Assembly: GCF_004340945.1 (NCBI RefSeq)
Contig: NZ_SLYD01000009.1
Location: 102,832 to 166,831, forward strand
DNA: 64,000 nucleotides
Source of the DNA: Sphingomonas sp. PP-F2F-A104-K0414
GTDB taxonomy: Bacteria > Pseudomonadota > Alphaproteobacteria > Sphingomonadales > Sphingomonadaceae
Direction: 5' to 3'
How positions within the stretch are numbered: position 1 is the stretch's first letter; every line of letters begins with the position of its first letter. This document shows, in pieces, positions 1 through 7,735 of the stretch. The position numbers and the translations under genes are program-made. Under the pieces are notes generated by a model that searched no databases, was not told the DNA's origin, and worked only from the letters and a program-made list of their open reading frames with translations.

Positions 1-242
1 AAATCTTGCGCAGTGATTGCGTCAACCACCGCAATAGATTCGCGCTTAATTTTGGCCGACGATATCAAGCTACCACGAATACCTGTCACGACGATCTCGT
101 CGCTATCAACGGTTAGCGCAGTCGGTGCGGAGCCAGTAGCCTGCCCATACGCCGAAAGCGGCATCATTACTAAAACCGGCAAAGCGACGCTCGTTGCGAG
201 CCAGAGACGCAAATTGCCCGAGTTGCACAAACCATTTCGCAT
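1..242 (-). CDS. TonB-dependent receptor, N-terminal part (runs off left edge)
   Basis: Outer-membrane TonB-dependent receptor, of which only the first 80 residues or so are present. The frame opens with an ATG at 242-240 and shows a signal peptide: MRNG, a hydrophobic stretch around residues 13-31, and a likely cleavage site at SAYGQA. A TonB-box/plug entry follows (DEIVVTGIRGSL), then SAKIKRESIAVVDAITAQD, typical of the start of the plug domain in sphingomonad receptors. These receptors import oligosaccharides or siderophores using TonB energy. The substrate cannot be read from this fragment. The GntR-galactonate cluster and exported glycosidase a few kilobases away make a glycoside plausible, but broken IS remnants lie between them. 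Confidence 0.85.
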   Translation of the reverse strand, partial: MRNGLCNSGNLRLWLATSVALPVLVMMPLSAYGQATGSAPTALTVDSDEIVVTGIRGSLISSAKIKRESIAVVDAITAQD

Positions 243-535
243 AGTGACAGCCCCAATCCCATCGAAATTGTATTATATTTCCTCGGGGCACGACTTGCGA
301 GATTCTCTTCGCCACCGGGCGACAGGATCAACTTTTTTATCACAACCCGTTATCCGATTAGTTGGTTATGTATTACTTTATGACGATGTCAATACCAATA
401 TATACCAGCCACATTTGACCGACGCTTATCTCGCCCGCTGCCATCTACGTGTGGGGAAAAACGAGGTTTCGACGACCCGGTCGACTGGAAGTGGCCTGCT
501 TCCCGTTTTCGGGACCCTGATCCTTGCACTTCAGT

Positions 536-873
536 GTCAATCTGCCCCTGAGCCGGGGCCGTTTATAAACTTGGCTGGTTCCAACCCGCCAAGACTGCTT
601 TGCAGACCAACGGTATTGTCGTCCATACGCCATGCCTCAATGACCCGTCTGTCAGCAGACGGCGTTGGAAGCAGTTGCTCGTTCAGGCACCAGTCGCGCA
701 AACTACCGTTTAACCTTTCGACAAAGCCGTTCTGCTGCGGCTTAGTTGGTACGATTTAATGCCACTCGCCCCCGGCGTCCTGGCACCGGGCAAGGACGGT
801 GTAACTGGTCAACTTAGTGTCCTCTTCGGCTCCGCGCAGGCCAGGACTGTCGCTGATAACCAAGCAAGGCGTC
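536..873 (-). pseudogene. IS3-family transposase (OrfB integrase core), 3' remnant
   Basis: The C-terminal part of an IS3-type DDE transposase. Reading the minus strand gives TKLTSYTVLARCQDAGGEWH, an in-frame TAA at 758-756 where the family normally has Tyr, then KPQQNGFVERLNGSLRDW and GLEPAKF, ending at a TGA (538-536). KPQQNGFVE carries the last catalytic Glu of the DDE triad; the SD preceding TKLTS is the remains of the second catalytic Asp motif (normally SDNGTELTS), with extra residues inserted. The upstream two thirds and OrfA are missing because an IS110 remnant on the other strand starts at about 862. It is inactive. Confidence 0.75.
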
Positions 874-1652
874 GCCCGCGCGCTCATGACCGCCGCTCGC
901 CCACATGCGACCGACGCCGAGGCAATTTGCGAGGCGATGACGCGTCCGACGATGCGGTTCGTTGCGGCGAAGGCCGTCGAGCAGCAGGCGATGGTGTTGC
1001 TACACGATAGCCGCGGCCTGATCGTGCGCCAGCGGACGATGCTCATCAACGCGCTTTGAGCCCACCTGGCTGAGTACGGTGTCACGACAGGCTCGCCACG
1101 GGGCGCGTGACCGCGCTGCTGAAAGCGCTTCACGAGCAACAGGACAATCTGCCCGTTCACGTCCGCTCGGCCCTGCACGCCTTTGCCGCCCTGGTGCGGA
1201 GGCTCTCCAGCGAGGTCGACCGCCTCGAAGCGAAGATGCTCACGTTGCACCGAGCCGACGAGACGAGCCGACGGCTCGCCACAATACCGGGCAGCGGTCC
1301 GATCACCGCGTCCGCAATATCAGCGGCAATGCCGGATGCGTCGCTGTTCCGACTCGGACTTCAGTTCGCAGAATGACTCGGACTTGCCCCGCAAGCGAAC
1401 AGCACGAGCGGCAAGGAGAGGCTCGGCGGGATCACAAAACAGGGTAACGGCTATCTGCGACGCCTGCTCGTGGTCAACGCGACGGCGGTCATGCGCATGG
1501 CGTGCAAAGATACCGATCGCCAATCTTGGTTGGCCCAGCTTCCCGATCGCGAAGCGGCGAAGATCGCGACGGTCGCGCTCGCCAACAAGACAGTGCGCAT
1601 CACTCGAGCGGTGATGTCGCGCGACGAAGTCTACGCGGCGACCGCCGCGTGA
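862..1652 (+). pseudogene. IS110/IS1111-family transposase, broken
   Basis: Remnant of a DEDD-type IS110-family transposase split over two frames. The first segment reads ATDAEAICEAMTRPTMRFV and QRTMLINAL, then stops at a TGA (1057-1059). After a frame change the second segment (from about 1107) reads MTALLKALHEQQDNLP, IPGSGPITASAI (the conserved helix-hairpin-helix-like block), stops in frame at about 1376, and continues as KERLGGITKQGNGYLRRLL through VMSRDEVYAATAA to a TGA at about 1652. The 5' RuvC-like DEDD part is absent. At least one frameshift and two stops make it non-functional. It abuts the IS3 remnant, so one element probably inserted into or recombined with the other. Confidence 0.8.
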
Positions 1653-1914
1653 CCGCTGTCTGTGCCGGTAAGCAACGCCTGGGGCAGGAAGGCGTAGGAG
1701 TAAATGAGTAGTAATGACGAACCGGTCAGACCGGGGGGGGGCGGCAAACTCCAGGGGGCACGGCGCTTCGAGCGCGATGAAGTAATTATGGGGGGGGCCA
1801 GCGGACTTCATCAAGGCCAGCACCCATGCGGTGCTACGCGAACAGGCCGAACACGTGAATGCACCCGACCGGTGCTCACCGTTGCACAAAAGCTCTTGCG
1901 CCACAGGGGGCGTC

Positions 1915-2290
1915 CACAACTGGACGTAGGCAGAGCGCAGGTTGTTGTCACCCCGGTGGGCACCATGTTCATCTTCAAGGCGATGATCGTGGCCATGCCG
2001 GGGTGGTGGCCAGACCGACGGCTCGGGCGATGTTCACCGCAAAGCCGACAGCTGCGATGATGGTGGCTGCTCCAAACGCCCTGTTGATCGGCTGGACGAG
2101 CCGCAGCACTGACTCTACGTTTATGGCGAGCGCGATCAGCCCCAGCAACATCGCGAATGCGAAGCCGGCTAGGTCGCCCACCTTGCCCGTACCGAAGCTG
2201 AATGCTAAATTTCCTTGGCGTTCGGCATAGGAATAGGCCCAGCCGATACTAACAATGCATCGGCGTGCATCGCCATCTAAGAGCCAACGG
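1915..2290 (-). pseudogene. CDF-family cation efflux (DmeF-like) transporter fragment
   Basis: Minus-strand fragments of a cation diffusion facilitator. One frame gives AYSYAERQGNLAFSFGTGKV followed by GDLAGFAFAMLLGLIALAIN, matching the conserved FSFGTGKVGDLAGF block and the following membrane helix of Co/Ni-exporting DmeF-type proteins. A second frame nearer 1940 gives GDNNLRSAYVQ, equivalent to the HDxNLRAAYxHV block that normally follows. A third frame at about 2250-2290 gives MAMHADALLVS, resembling the preceding HMATHAAALL helix. Three frames and loss of both ends show it is decayed. The 1653-1914 stretch between this and the IS110 remnant holds runs of G and no recognisable gene. Confidence 0.65.
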
Positions 2291-2427
2291 CGAGCAGCTC
2301 ATTGACCCGGTGACGTAGCCAGCGAAAATTTGCTCACCATCTCACTGCCCCAGCATCACCTCCCAGCGAGTGTGGCGGGCATTCTTATCATACATCACAC
2401 TTAGCCAATGAGGTGGGGTATGTCGTG

Positions 2428-3204
2428 TTAGAAGCTCGGCTTCGCGGGGTGCTTGCCCGCCTGAAGCAGCAGGTTGAGCGCGCCCTCAATGAGTTTGCTC
2501 ATTAATGCTGACGCAGCGAGCGCATCACCCTTCATAATGGCGCTAGCCACCCGCTTGTGATCGGTCGCGCTTGCGCGGCTCACGCCGGCATATTCGTTCG
2601 TCCGTCGTATGCTAAACCGTAGCGTCGCTTCCGATAGCTCGGTGAACTGTCGCATGAAGCGGTTATTGCTTGCCTCGATCACAGCGCGGTGAAAGGCGAT
2701 ATCCGCCTCGAGCGGATCGTCGTCGCCCTGTTCGGCGCTGAACATTCGGTCGGTCGCATGACCGATCGCGGATCGCTGCGCTCCGGTCGCGCCATCGGCT
2801 GCGAGCCCGGCCGCGCGAGGCTCGATGGCCATTCGCATCTCGGTAAACGCGGTGAGCAAATCGATCGAGAACTCCCGCTCGAGCAGCCACTTGAGCACAT
2901 CTGGATCAAGCAGATTCCAGTTGTCTTCGGGCTGAACCACGGTGCCGGCACGCTGCCGGGCGCGCAGCAGGCCCTTAGCGGTCAGCATCTTTACCGCCTC
3001 CCGCACAACCGGTCGGCTGGCGCCATATTGCTCGCAAAGCTGCGCTTCGAAGGGAAATCCGGTCACTGCGGTGAATTGCTCCGTAACGATCGCCCGTCCC
3101 AGATCGTTGGCAATACGTCGCGTGATGTTTCCACTACCGTCCTCCCGCGCCGCCGATGGTTTGCTGCTAATGTCCATCCCGGCCGCATACCGGATCGCAC
3201 TCAA
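2428..3204 (-). CDS. GntR-family regulator, FadR/FCD type (DgoR-like)
   Basis: A 258-residue transcription factor. Residues about 25-95 form the GntR winged helix (ITRRIANDLGRAIV, then FPFEAQLCEQYGASRPVVRE as the recognition region, then AKGLLRARQRAGTVV). Residues about 120-245 form an all-helical FCD ligand domain with the metal-site pattern of the subfamily (EMRMAIEPRAAGLAA, DIAFHRAVIEASNN, DHKRVASAI). LLDPDVLKWLLE between the two is typical of the DgoR-like branch. The gene is divergent from the galactonate genes starting at 4056, which suggests a galactonate- or KDGal-responsive repressor of that cluster (inference from context). ATG at 3204 is used; M10 (MDISSKP) is a possible alternative start. 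Confidence 0.85.
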   Translation of the reverse strand: MSAIRYAAGMDISSKPSAAREDGSGNITRRIANDLGRAIVTEQFTAVTGFPFEAQLCEQYGASRPVVREAVKMLTAKGLLRARQRAGTVVQPEDNWNLLDPDVLKWLLEREFSIDLLTAFTEMRMAIEPRAAGLAADGATGAQRSAIGHATDRMFSAEQGDDDPLEADIAFHRAVIEASNNRFMRQFTELSEATLRFSIRRTNEYAGVSRASATDHKRVASAIMKGDALAASALMSKLIEGALNLLLQAGKHPAKPSF

Positions 3205-4055
3205 GACGTCACTGGGTAAGGGTACGAAAGGTCAGTCGGCGAAGCGGCGGGCAGGAAGCCTGGCCATCCGGCGTCCATCTCGAACAGTGCGCCTGCGCAT
3301 GATTCGTCCACGCAACTCAGCGTGGAGGAGGTGGCGAGCCGCCAATCGAGCCGTCTGCTGGCAAAGGCGCAGCCGGTGCTGTCGGTGTGGTATATCGTCC
3401 GTCAGTTCAACGAGAATGCGGGACCTTGGCGACACTATAATTACGGGCGCACCGCCGCCACGTAATCGTCAGGACTGGGCGATAGATCGCCCGGGTCGTC
3501 CCTTCATCCAGCTTGTCATTCGATCCGGCCCGGTTTCATCCGCGGTAGTCGAGCTTGACATCGTTATGCGATTGCTCGGCCGGTCGGTGTCTGGATTACC
3601 GATAAATCCGATCTACTATGCCGAGATAGAGGACGTGAGGGCCGCTCTCGGAGTCCGCCGCGAACGAGCGGGCTTTAGAACGGGGTAGCGCCCAGCCGAT
3701 CGGCCGCGCCATTTGCTCGACGCGATCGCGCCAGCCATGATGCCAAGTCGGCGCGGCCGTTGTTGAACGATGCCGACCCGCAGCAGTTCAACGGGGACCC
3801 TGTCTCCCACTGGGCCTTTAAAGAGCGTCTCTCGGTTCACGCTGAATTACGACGCACTTCATAATCGCCCCAAGAAAAAGTATGATATTTTGTTGACGTT
3901 TGTCGAGCCTGATTGGTAGAGTTCCGTCGAATAGGCAGCCCTGAAGGCTGTTCGCGCTGCTTGGGAAGGTGAGCTGTGGCTCTGATCGTTTGTCGTCATG
4001 CAGTTTTCGTCCCAGCCGCTGCTTGTCTGGTCGTGCATCTGTGACCGCGCACGGA
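3205..4055. other. Long non-coding or degenerate stretch between regulator and dgoD
   Basis: No intact gene is recognised in these 850 bases. A plus-strand frame at about 3300-3465 (QPVLSVWYIVRQFNENAGPW, then RHYNYGRTAAT and a stop) looks protein-like and may be the tail of a lost gene, but I cannot assign a family. The stretch from about 3845 to 3915 is AT-rich and could hold the dgoD promoter. The divergent GntR regulator presumably acts somewhere in this interval; I see no convincing operator. Confidence 0.35.
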
Positions 4056-5201
4056 ATGGACCGGATAGGCCAGATCGAAGCCTTTCTGGTCCGACCCCGC
4101 TGGCTGTTCGTCCGGATCGAGACGGAAGAGGGGGCAATCGGCTGGGGTGAGGCGACGCTGGAGGGGCACGCCGAGGCCGTGGTCGGGGCACTCGAGGCGG
4201 TGCGCGACCGCCTGATCGGGCATGACCCTGACCGTATCGAGGATGCGTGGCAGATGATGCACCGTCTGGGCTTCTATCGTGGCGGACCGGTCCTGTTGTC
4301 AGCCATAGCCGGGATCGATCAAGCGCTGTGGGATATAAAGGCGCGCAAGCTTGGCGTGCCGGTCTATCAGCTGCTGGGCGGACGGGTGCGTGATCGTATC
4401 CCGGTCTATGCCTGGATTGGTGGCGATTGCCCCGCTGACGTCGCGGCTGCGGCCCGCGCACGCATCGATCAGGGCTTCACCGCGGTGAAAATGAACGGCA
4501 CCGAGGATTTTGGTTGGCTCGACAGTCCGGCCAAGGTCGACGCCGTAGCTGCGAGGCTGTCCGAGGTACGGGCCACGGGTATCGACGTCGGTGTCGATTT
4601 TCACGGCCGTGTTCATAAGCCAATGGCGCGCACCGTGCTGCGCGCGATCGAGCCGCTGCGTCCGCTTTTTGCCGAAGAGATTGTGCTGAGCGACAATCCC
4701 GAGATCTTCGCCGCTCTGGCCGGCTTTTCCAGCGTGCCGTTGGCGATGGGAGAGCGGTTGTACAGCCGCTGGGATTTCCGGCCCTTCTTCGAGAGCGGGG
4801 CGCTGGACATTGCTCAGCCCGATCTCGCCCATGCCGGCGGTATTTCCGAATGCCGCCGCATTGCCGCAATGGCCGAAACCTATGACGTGGCGTTCGCTCC
4901 GCACTGTCCGATCGGGCCTATAGCGCTGGCCGCGTGCCTGCACCTCGCCGCCGCTACGCCGAACTTCGTCATCCAGGAAATCTCGCTGGGCATCCATTAT
5001 AACGGTGCAGCGCAGGAACTGGCAACATTGATGCGCAATGCAGACCTCTTCCGTATCGACGGTGGCAGCATCGCTGTGCCCGAAGGGATCGGCTTGGGCG
5101 TCGATATCGACGAGGAGGCGGTGCGGGCTATGGCGGTCGATCCCCACCGTTGGCGTAATCCCGTTTGGCGGGGACGAGATGGGGAGCTTCGCGAATGGTG
5201 A
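4056..5201 (+). CDS. dgoD: D-galactonate dehydratase
   Basis: Enolase-superfamily dehydratase converting D-galactonate to 2-keto-3-deoxy-D-galactonate in the cytoplasm. The protein matches E. coli DgoD closely along its length: PRWLFVRIETEEGAIGWGEA, FYRGGPVLLSAIAGIDQALW, YAWIGGDCPADV, VDFHGRVHKPMA (first metal Asp and catalytic His), LFAEEIVL and AMGERLYSR (second and third metal Glu), QPDLAHAGGISECR, and APHCPIGPIALAACLH (catalytic His). From ATG 4056 it is 381 residues, the family's usual length; a GTG at 4041 is an in-frame alternative and the longer frame from 3969 adds non-homologous sequence. Its last codons overlap the next gene's ATG (5195), indicating translational coupling. Confidence 0.95.
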   Translation: MDRIGQIEAFLVRPRWLFVRIETEEGAIGWGEATLEGHAEAVVGALEAVRDRLIGHDPDRIEDAWQMMHRLGFYRGGPVLLSAIAGIDQALWDIKARKLGVPVYQLLGGRVRDRIPVYAWIGGDCPADVAAAARARIDQGFTAVKMNGTEDFGWLDSPAKVDAVAARLSEVRATGIDVGVDFHGRVHKPMARTVLRAIEPLRPLFAEEIVLSDNPEIFAALAGFSSVPLAMGERLYSRWDFRPFFESGALDIAQPDLAHAGGISECRRIAAMAETYDVAFAPHCPIGPIALAACLHLAAATPNFVIQEISLGIHYNGAAQELATLMRNADLFRIDGGSIAVPEGIGLGVDIDEEAVRAMAVDPHRWRNPVWRGRDGELREW

Positions 5202-5926
5202 CGGACCGCAGCGTCGTCGTGACCGGCGGGCTAGGCGATATCGGTATGGCGGTTGCCCGTGCCTTTGCGCGGCAAGGCGCGTCGCTCCTGCTCATAGACG
5301 CGCGAGAGGATGGGGGCGGTGCGGCAAAGGCATTGCTGGCCGAAGGCGCGACGCAAGTGCTGATCCGCACCGCCGACATCGCCGACGCGAATGCGGTTGC
5401 CGCGGCGGCGGCCGCTGCGCAGGATGAATTCGGATCGCTCGACGTTGTCGTTAACGTCGCAGGCATCATGATCTACAAGCCGCTGACGGAACTAGAGGCA
5501 ACGGACTGGCGCCGGCTACTTGACGTGAATCTGGTCGGCGCGGCAATGTTCATCGGCGAAGCGTTTCGCCGGATGCCGCCGGGAGGCTGCATCGTCAATA
5601 TCGCCTCGGTCCACGCCCGGCGCACTGCCGCCCTTGTTGCCCCCTATGCGGCCGCAAAGGCGGCGCTCGTCAGCCTGACGCGCTCGGCCGCGATCGAGGG
5701 CAAGCCATTGGGGATACGGGTCAACGCGATCCTGCCCGGGGCGATCGAGGGATCACTGCTGCGCGCAAGCCCGAACATCCAATCGGGTGCGGAAGTGGTT
5801 GATCCAACCGATCTCGGCCAGCCAGAGGACGTCGCCGCGCTGACGGCCTTCCTCGCCTCGGACGCGGCGCGATTCATCACCGGTGAGGACATCGTCGCCG
5901 ATGGCGGCCGCATGGGGAGGCTGTAA
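5195..5926 (+). CDS. Short-chain dehydrogenase/reductase (possible galactose dehydrogenase)
   Basis: A 243-residue SDR of the classical type. The N-terminal nucleotide motif is a variant (VVVTGGLGDIG for TGxxxGIG), followed by an acidic residue ending strand 2 (LLLIDARE), which favours NAD. VNVAGIM corresponds to the NNAG motif, and the catalytic set is Ser (NIASVHA), Tyr and Lys (PYAAAKAAL). The C-terminus has the usual GEDIVADGG. ATG 5195 is chosen because it overlaps the dgoD stop by 7 bases; an upstream in-frame ATG would lie inside dgoD. In this cluster the likely role is NAD-dependent oxidation of a sugar, for example D-galactose to galactonolactone, feeding DgoD. The substrate is inferred from position only. 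Confidence 0.88.
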   Translation: MVTDRSVVVTGGLGDIGMAVARAFARQGASLLLIDAREDGGGAAKALLAEGATQVLIRTADIADANAVAAAAAAAQDEFGSLDVVVNVAGIMIYKPLTELEATDWRRLLDVNLVGAAMFIGEAFRRMPPGGCIVNIASVHARRTAALVAPYAAAKAALVSLTRSAAIEGKPLGIRVNAILPGAIEGSLLRASPNIQSGAEVVDPTDLGQPEDVAALTAFLASDAARFITGEDIVADGGRMGRL

Positions 5927-5927
5927 C

Positions 5928-7343
5928 ATGCACGTCGTCGATCTCGGAGGACCGGAGAAAAAGGTCGACGCACCCATCGCGACGGGCGCGGTCTGGCTGG
6001 CGGCGGCGATCTCAGCATTGGGCGGATTGCTGTTCGGGTACGATTGGGTCGTGATCGGCGGCGCGAAACCCTTTTACGAAGTAGCCTTCGCCCTGGATAC
6101 GCCATGGTCCCAGGCATGGGCGGTTAGTAGCGCGCTGATCGGTTGCCTAGCGGGAGCGATGGTTTCGGGCGTCATCGCCGATCGTCATGGTCGCCGACCC
6201 GCGTTGTTGATCGCGGCGGTGATCTTTGCGGTGTCGTCAATCGGTACAGCGCTGGCGAGTGGCTTCGCCACGTTCGTCGCATGGCGTATCGCGGGCGGTG
6301 TCGCGATTGGCATGGCGTCCGGCCTAACGCCGCTCTACATCGCCGAGATTGCGCCATCGGGTAGCCGGGGCCAGCTGGTCGTCCTGAACCAGATCGCCAT
6401 CGTCGTCGGGCTGCTGGCAGCGCAGATCGTGAACTGGCTGATTGCGGACCCGGTAGCCCCCGGTGCCAATTCGGCCGACATCGCCACGTCTTGGAACGGC
6501 ACGGTGGGTTGGCGATGGATGTTCGCTGCGGCGGCGGTGCCAGCGATCGTGTTCGTGCTCGGCTGTATCCTGATCCCCGAAAGCCCACGCTGGCTGGCAC
6601 TGCGCGGCCGATGGGACCATGCGCGCGCCGTTCTAGCCCGGCTGGGGGGCGAGGAGCATGCTCAGTTGGCACTCGACGACATTCGCAGCGCGCTGGGGGC
6701 AGCACCGAGACGCAGCCTGCGCTCGGTGCTGCAGGAACCCCGTTTCCGCCGCGTCCTATTGATCGGCGTGGGACTGGCCGTGCTTCAGCAATGGTGCGGC
6801 ATCAACGTCATTTTCAATTACGCGCAAGAGATATTCGCCGGTGCAGGATACGCGGTCTCCGACACGCTGTTCAACATCGTCATCACCGGCGTCGTGAACT
6901 GCGTGTTCACGCTGGTCGCGTTGAGAACAGTTGAGCGCTGGGGGCGGCGTCGCCTGTTGTTGGTTGGATGCACCGGCCTTTCGGCTATATATGCTGCCGT
7001 TGGCGCGGGGTATGTCATGGGCGTGCAGGGCTGGCCTATGCTGCTGTTGGTAGTGGCGGCGATCGCCACCTATGCCATGACGCTGGCGCCGGTGACCTGG
7101 GTCGCCCTGTCAGAGATTTTTCCGAGTGAGGCGCGAGGCGCGAGCATGGCGATCGCGACAACCGCGTTATGGGCGGCGTGCTTCTTACTGACATATACCT
7201 TCCCACTTCTCAACGCTCGTGCGGGAACGGGCGTTACCTTTTGGATTTACGGGGCCATATGTGCGGGAGGGTTCGTATTCGTCCATCGGATGCTGCCGGA
7301 GACGAAGGGCAAGACGCTGGAGCAGATCGAACAGGATTGGTGA
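5928..7343 (+). CDS. Sugar porter MFS transporter
   Basis: A 471-residue, 12-helix inner-membrane sugar:proton symporter of the XylE/GalP group. Signature motifs are seen in order: GGLLFGYDWVVIGGA in helix 1, DRHGRRPALL (loop 2-3), AGGVAIGMASGLTPLYIAEI with PSGSRGQLV, PESPRWLALRGR (loop 6-7), LAVLQQWCGINVIFNYA in helix 7, ERWGRRRLLLVG (loop 8-9), and the terminal PETKGKTLEQIE. The start at ATG 5928 follows the SDR stop by one base, so it belongs to the same operon. The likely cargo is galactose or another hexose whose oxidation is carried out by the neighbouring enzymes. Confidence 0.93.
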   Translation: MHVVDLGGPEKKVDAPIATGAVWLAAAISALGGLLFGYDWVVIGGAKPFYEVAFALDTPWSQAWAVSSALIGCLAGAMVSGVIADRHGRRPALLIAAVIFAVSSIGTALASGFATFVAWRIAGGVAIGMASGLTPLYIAEIAPSGSRGQLVVLNQIAIVVGLLAAQIVNWLIADPVAPGANSADIATSWNGTVGWRWMFAAAAVPAIVFVLGCILIPESPRWLALRGRWDHARAVLARLGGEEHAQLALDDIRSALGAAPRRSLRSVLQEPRFRRVLLIGVGLAVLQQWCGINVIFNYAQEIFAGAGYAVSDTLFNIVITGVVNCVFTLVALRTVERWGRRRLLLVGCTGLSAIYAAVGAGYVMGVQGWPMLLLVVAAIATYAMTLAPVTWVALSEIFPSEARGASMAIATTALWAACFLLTYTFPLLNARAGTGVTFWIYGAICAGGFVFVHRMLPETKGKTLEQIEQDW

Positions 7344-7735
7344 CGGCTCGTAACAAACATTTGACCTGATCTTTGGGTTGAATGGCAGTCATGTGCGATA
7401 ATGACGCAATTTTATTATTCCTGATAGAACTTCGCCGTTCTTGACGGGGAATTAACAAGACAATTTCGCCCCTAATTTAGTCGGCTTCATAAATGGCGCT
7501 AGCATTACGATTTGGCTCAAATGTAAAATCGTCACTGCTGCCTAATCTTCAATCCCGAATTGTTCTTCATGAGACTGGTAACATCTCAATCCCTTTTCGG
7601 AGACTGGGGCTTCTGTCAAAACTAGGTGTAACAGTGCATATGATTGTCCAAGTTTAGTAAGAACCAATTTAGTTTCAATTATCGAATAATGATGTGCATC
7701 GGCCAACGGCCCGACTGTGAATGGAAGACTGGACG
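7344..7735. other. AT-rich intergenic region before the GH2 gene
   Basis: About 390 bases with clearly lower GC than the flanks (for example 7480-7560 and 7640-7700). No open frame of note. It probably contains the transporter's terminator and the promoter of the glycoside hydrolase gene; I could not fix either by eye. Confidence 0.4.

Noticed and set aside
13..759. Long plus-strand open frame of 248 codons
   Set aside because: It is antisense to the TonB receptor start and the IS3 remnant, both of which have clear family motifs on the minus strand.
756..1250. Minus-strand frame of 164 codons
   Set aside because: Mostly antisense to the IS110 remnant; only its last 30-40 codons belong to the IS3 remnant, which is listed.
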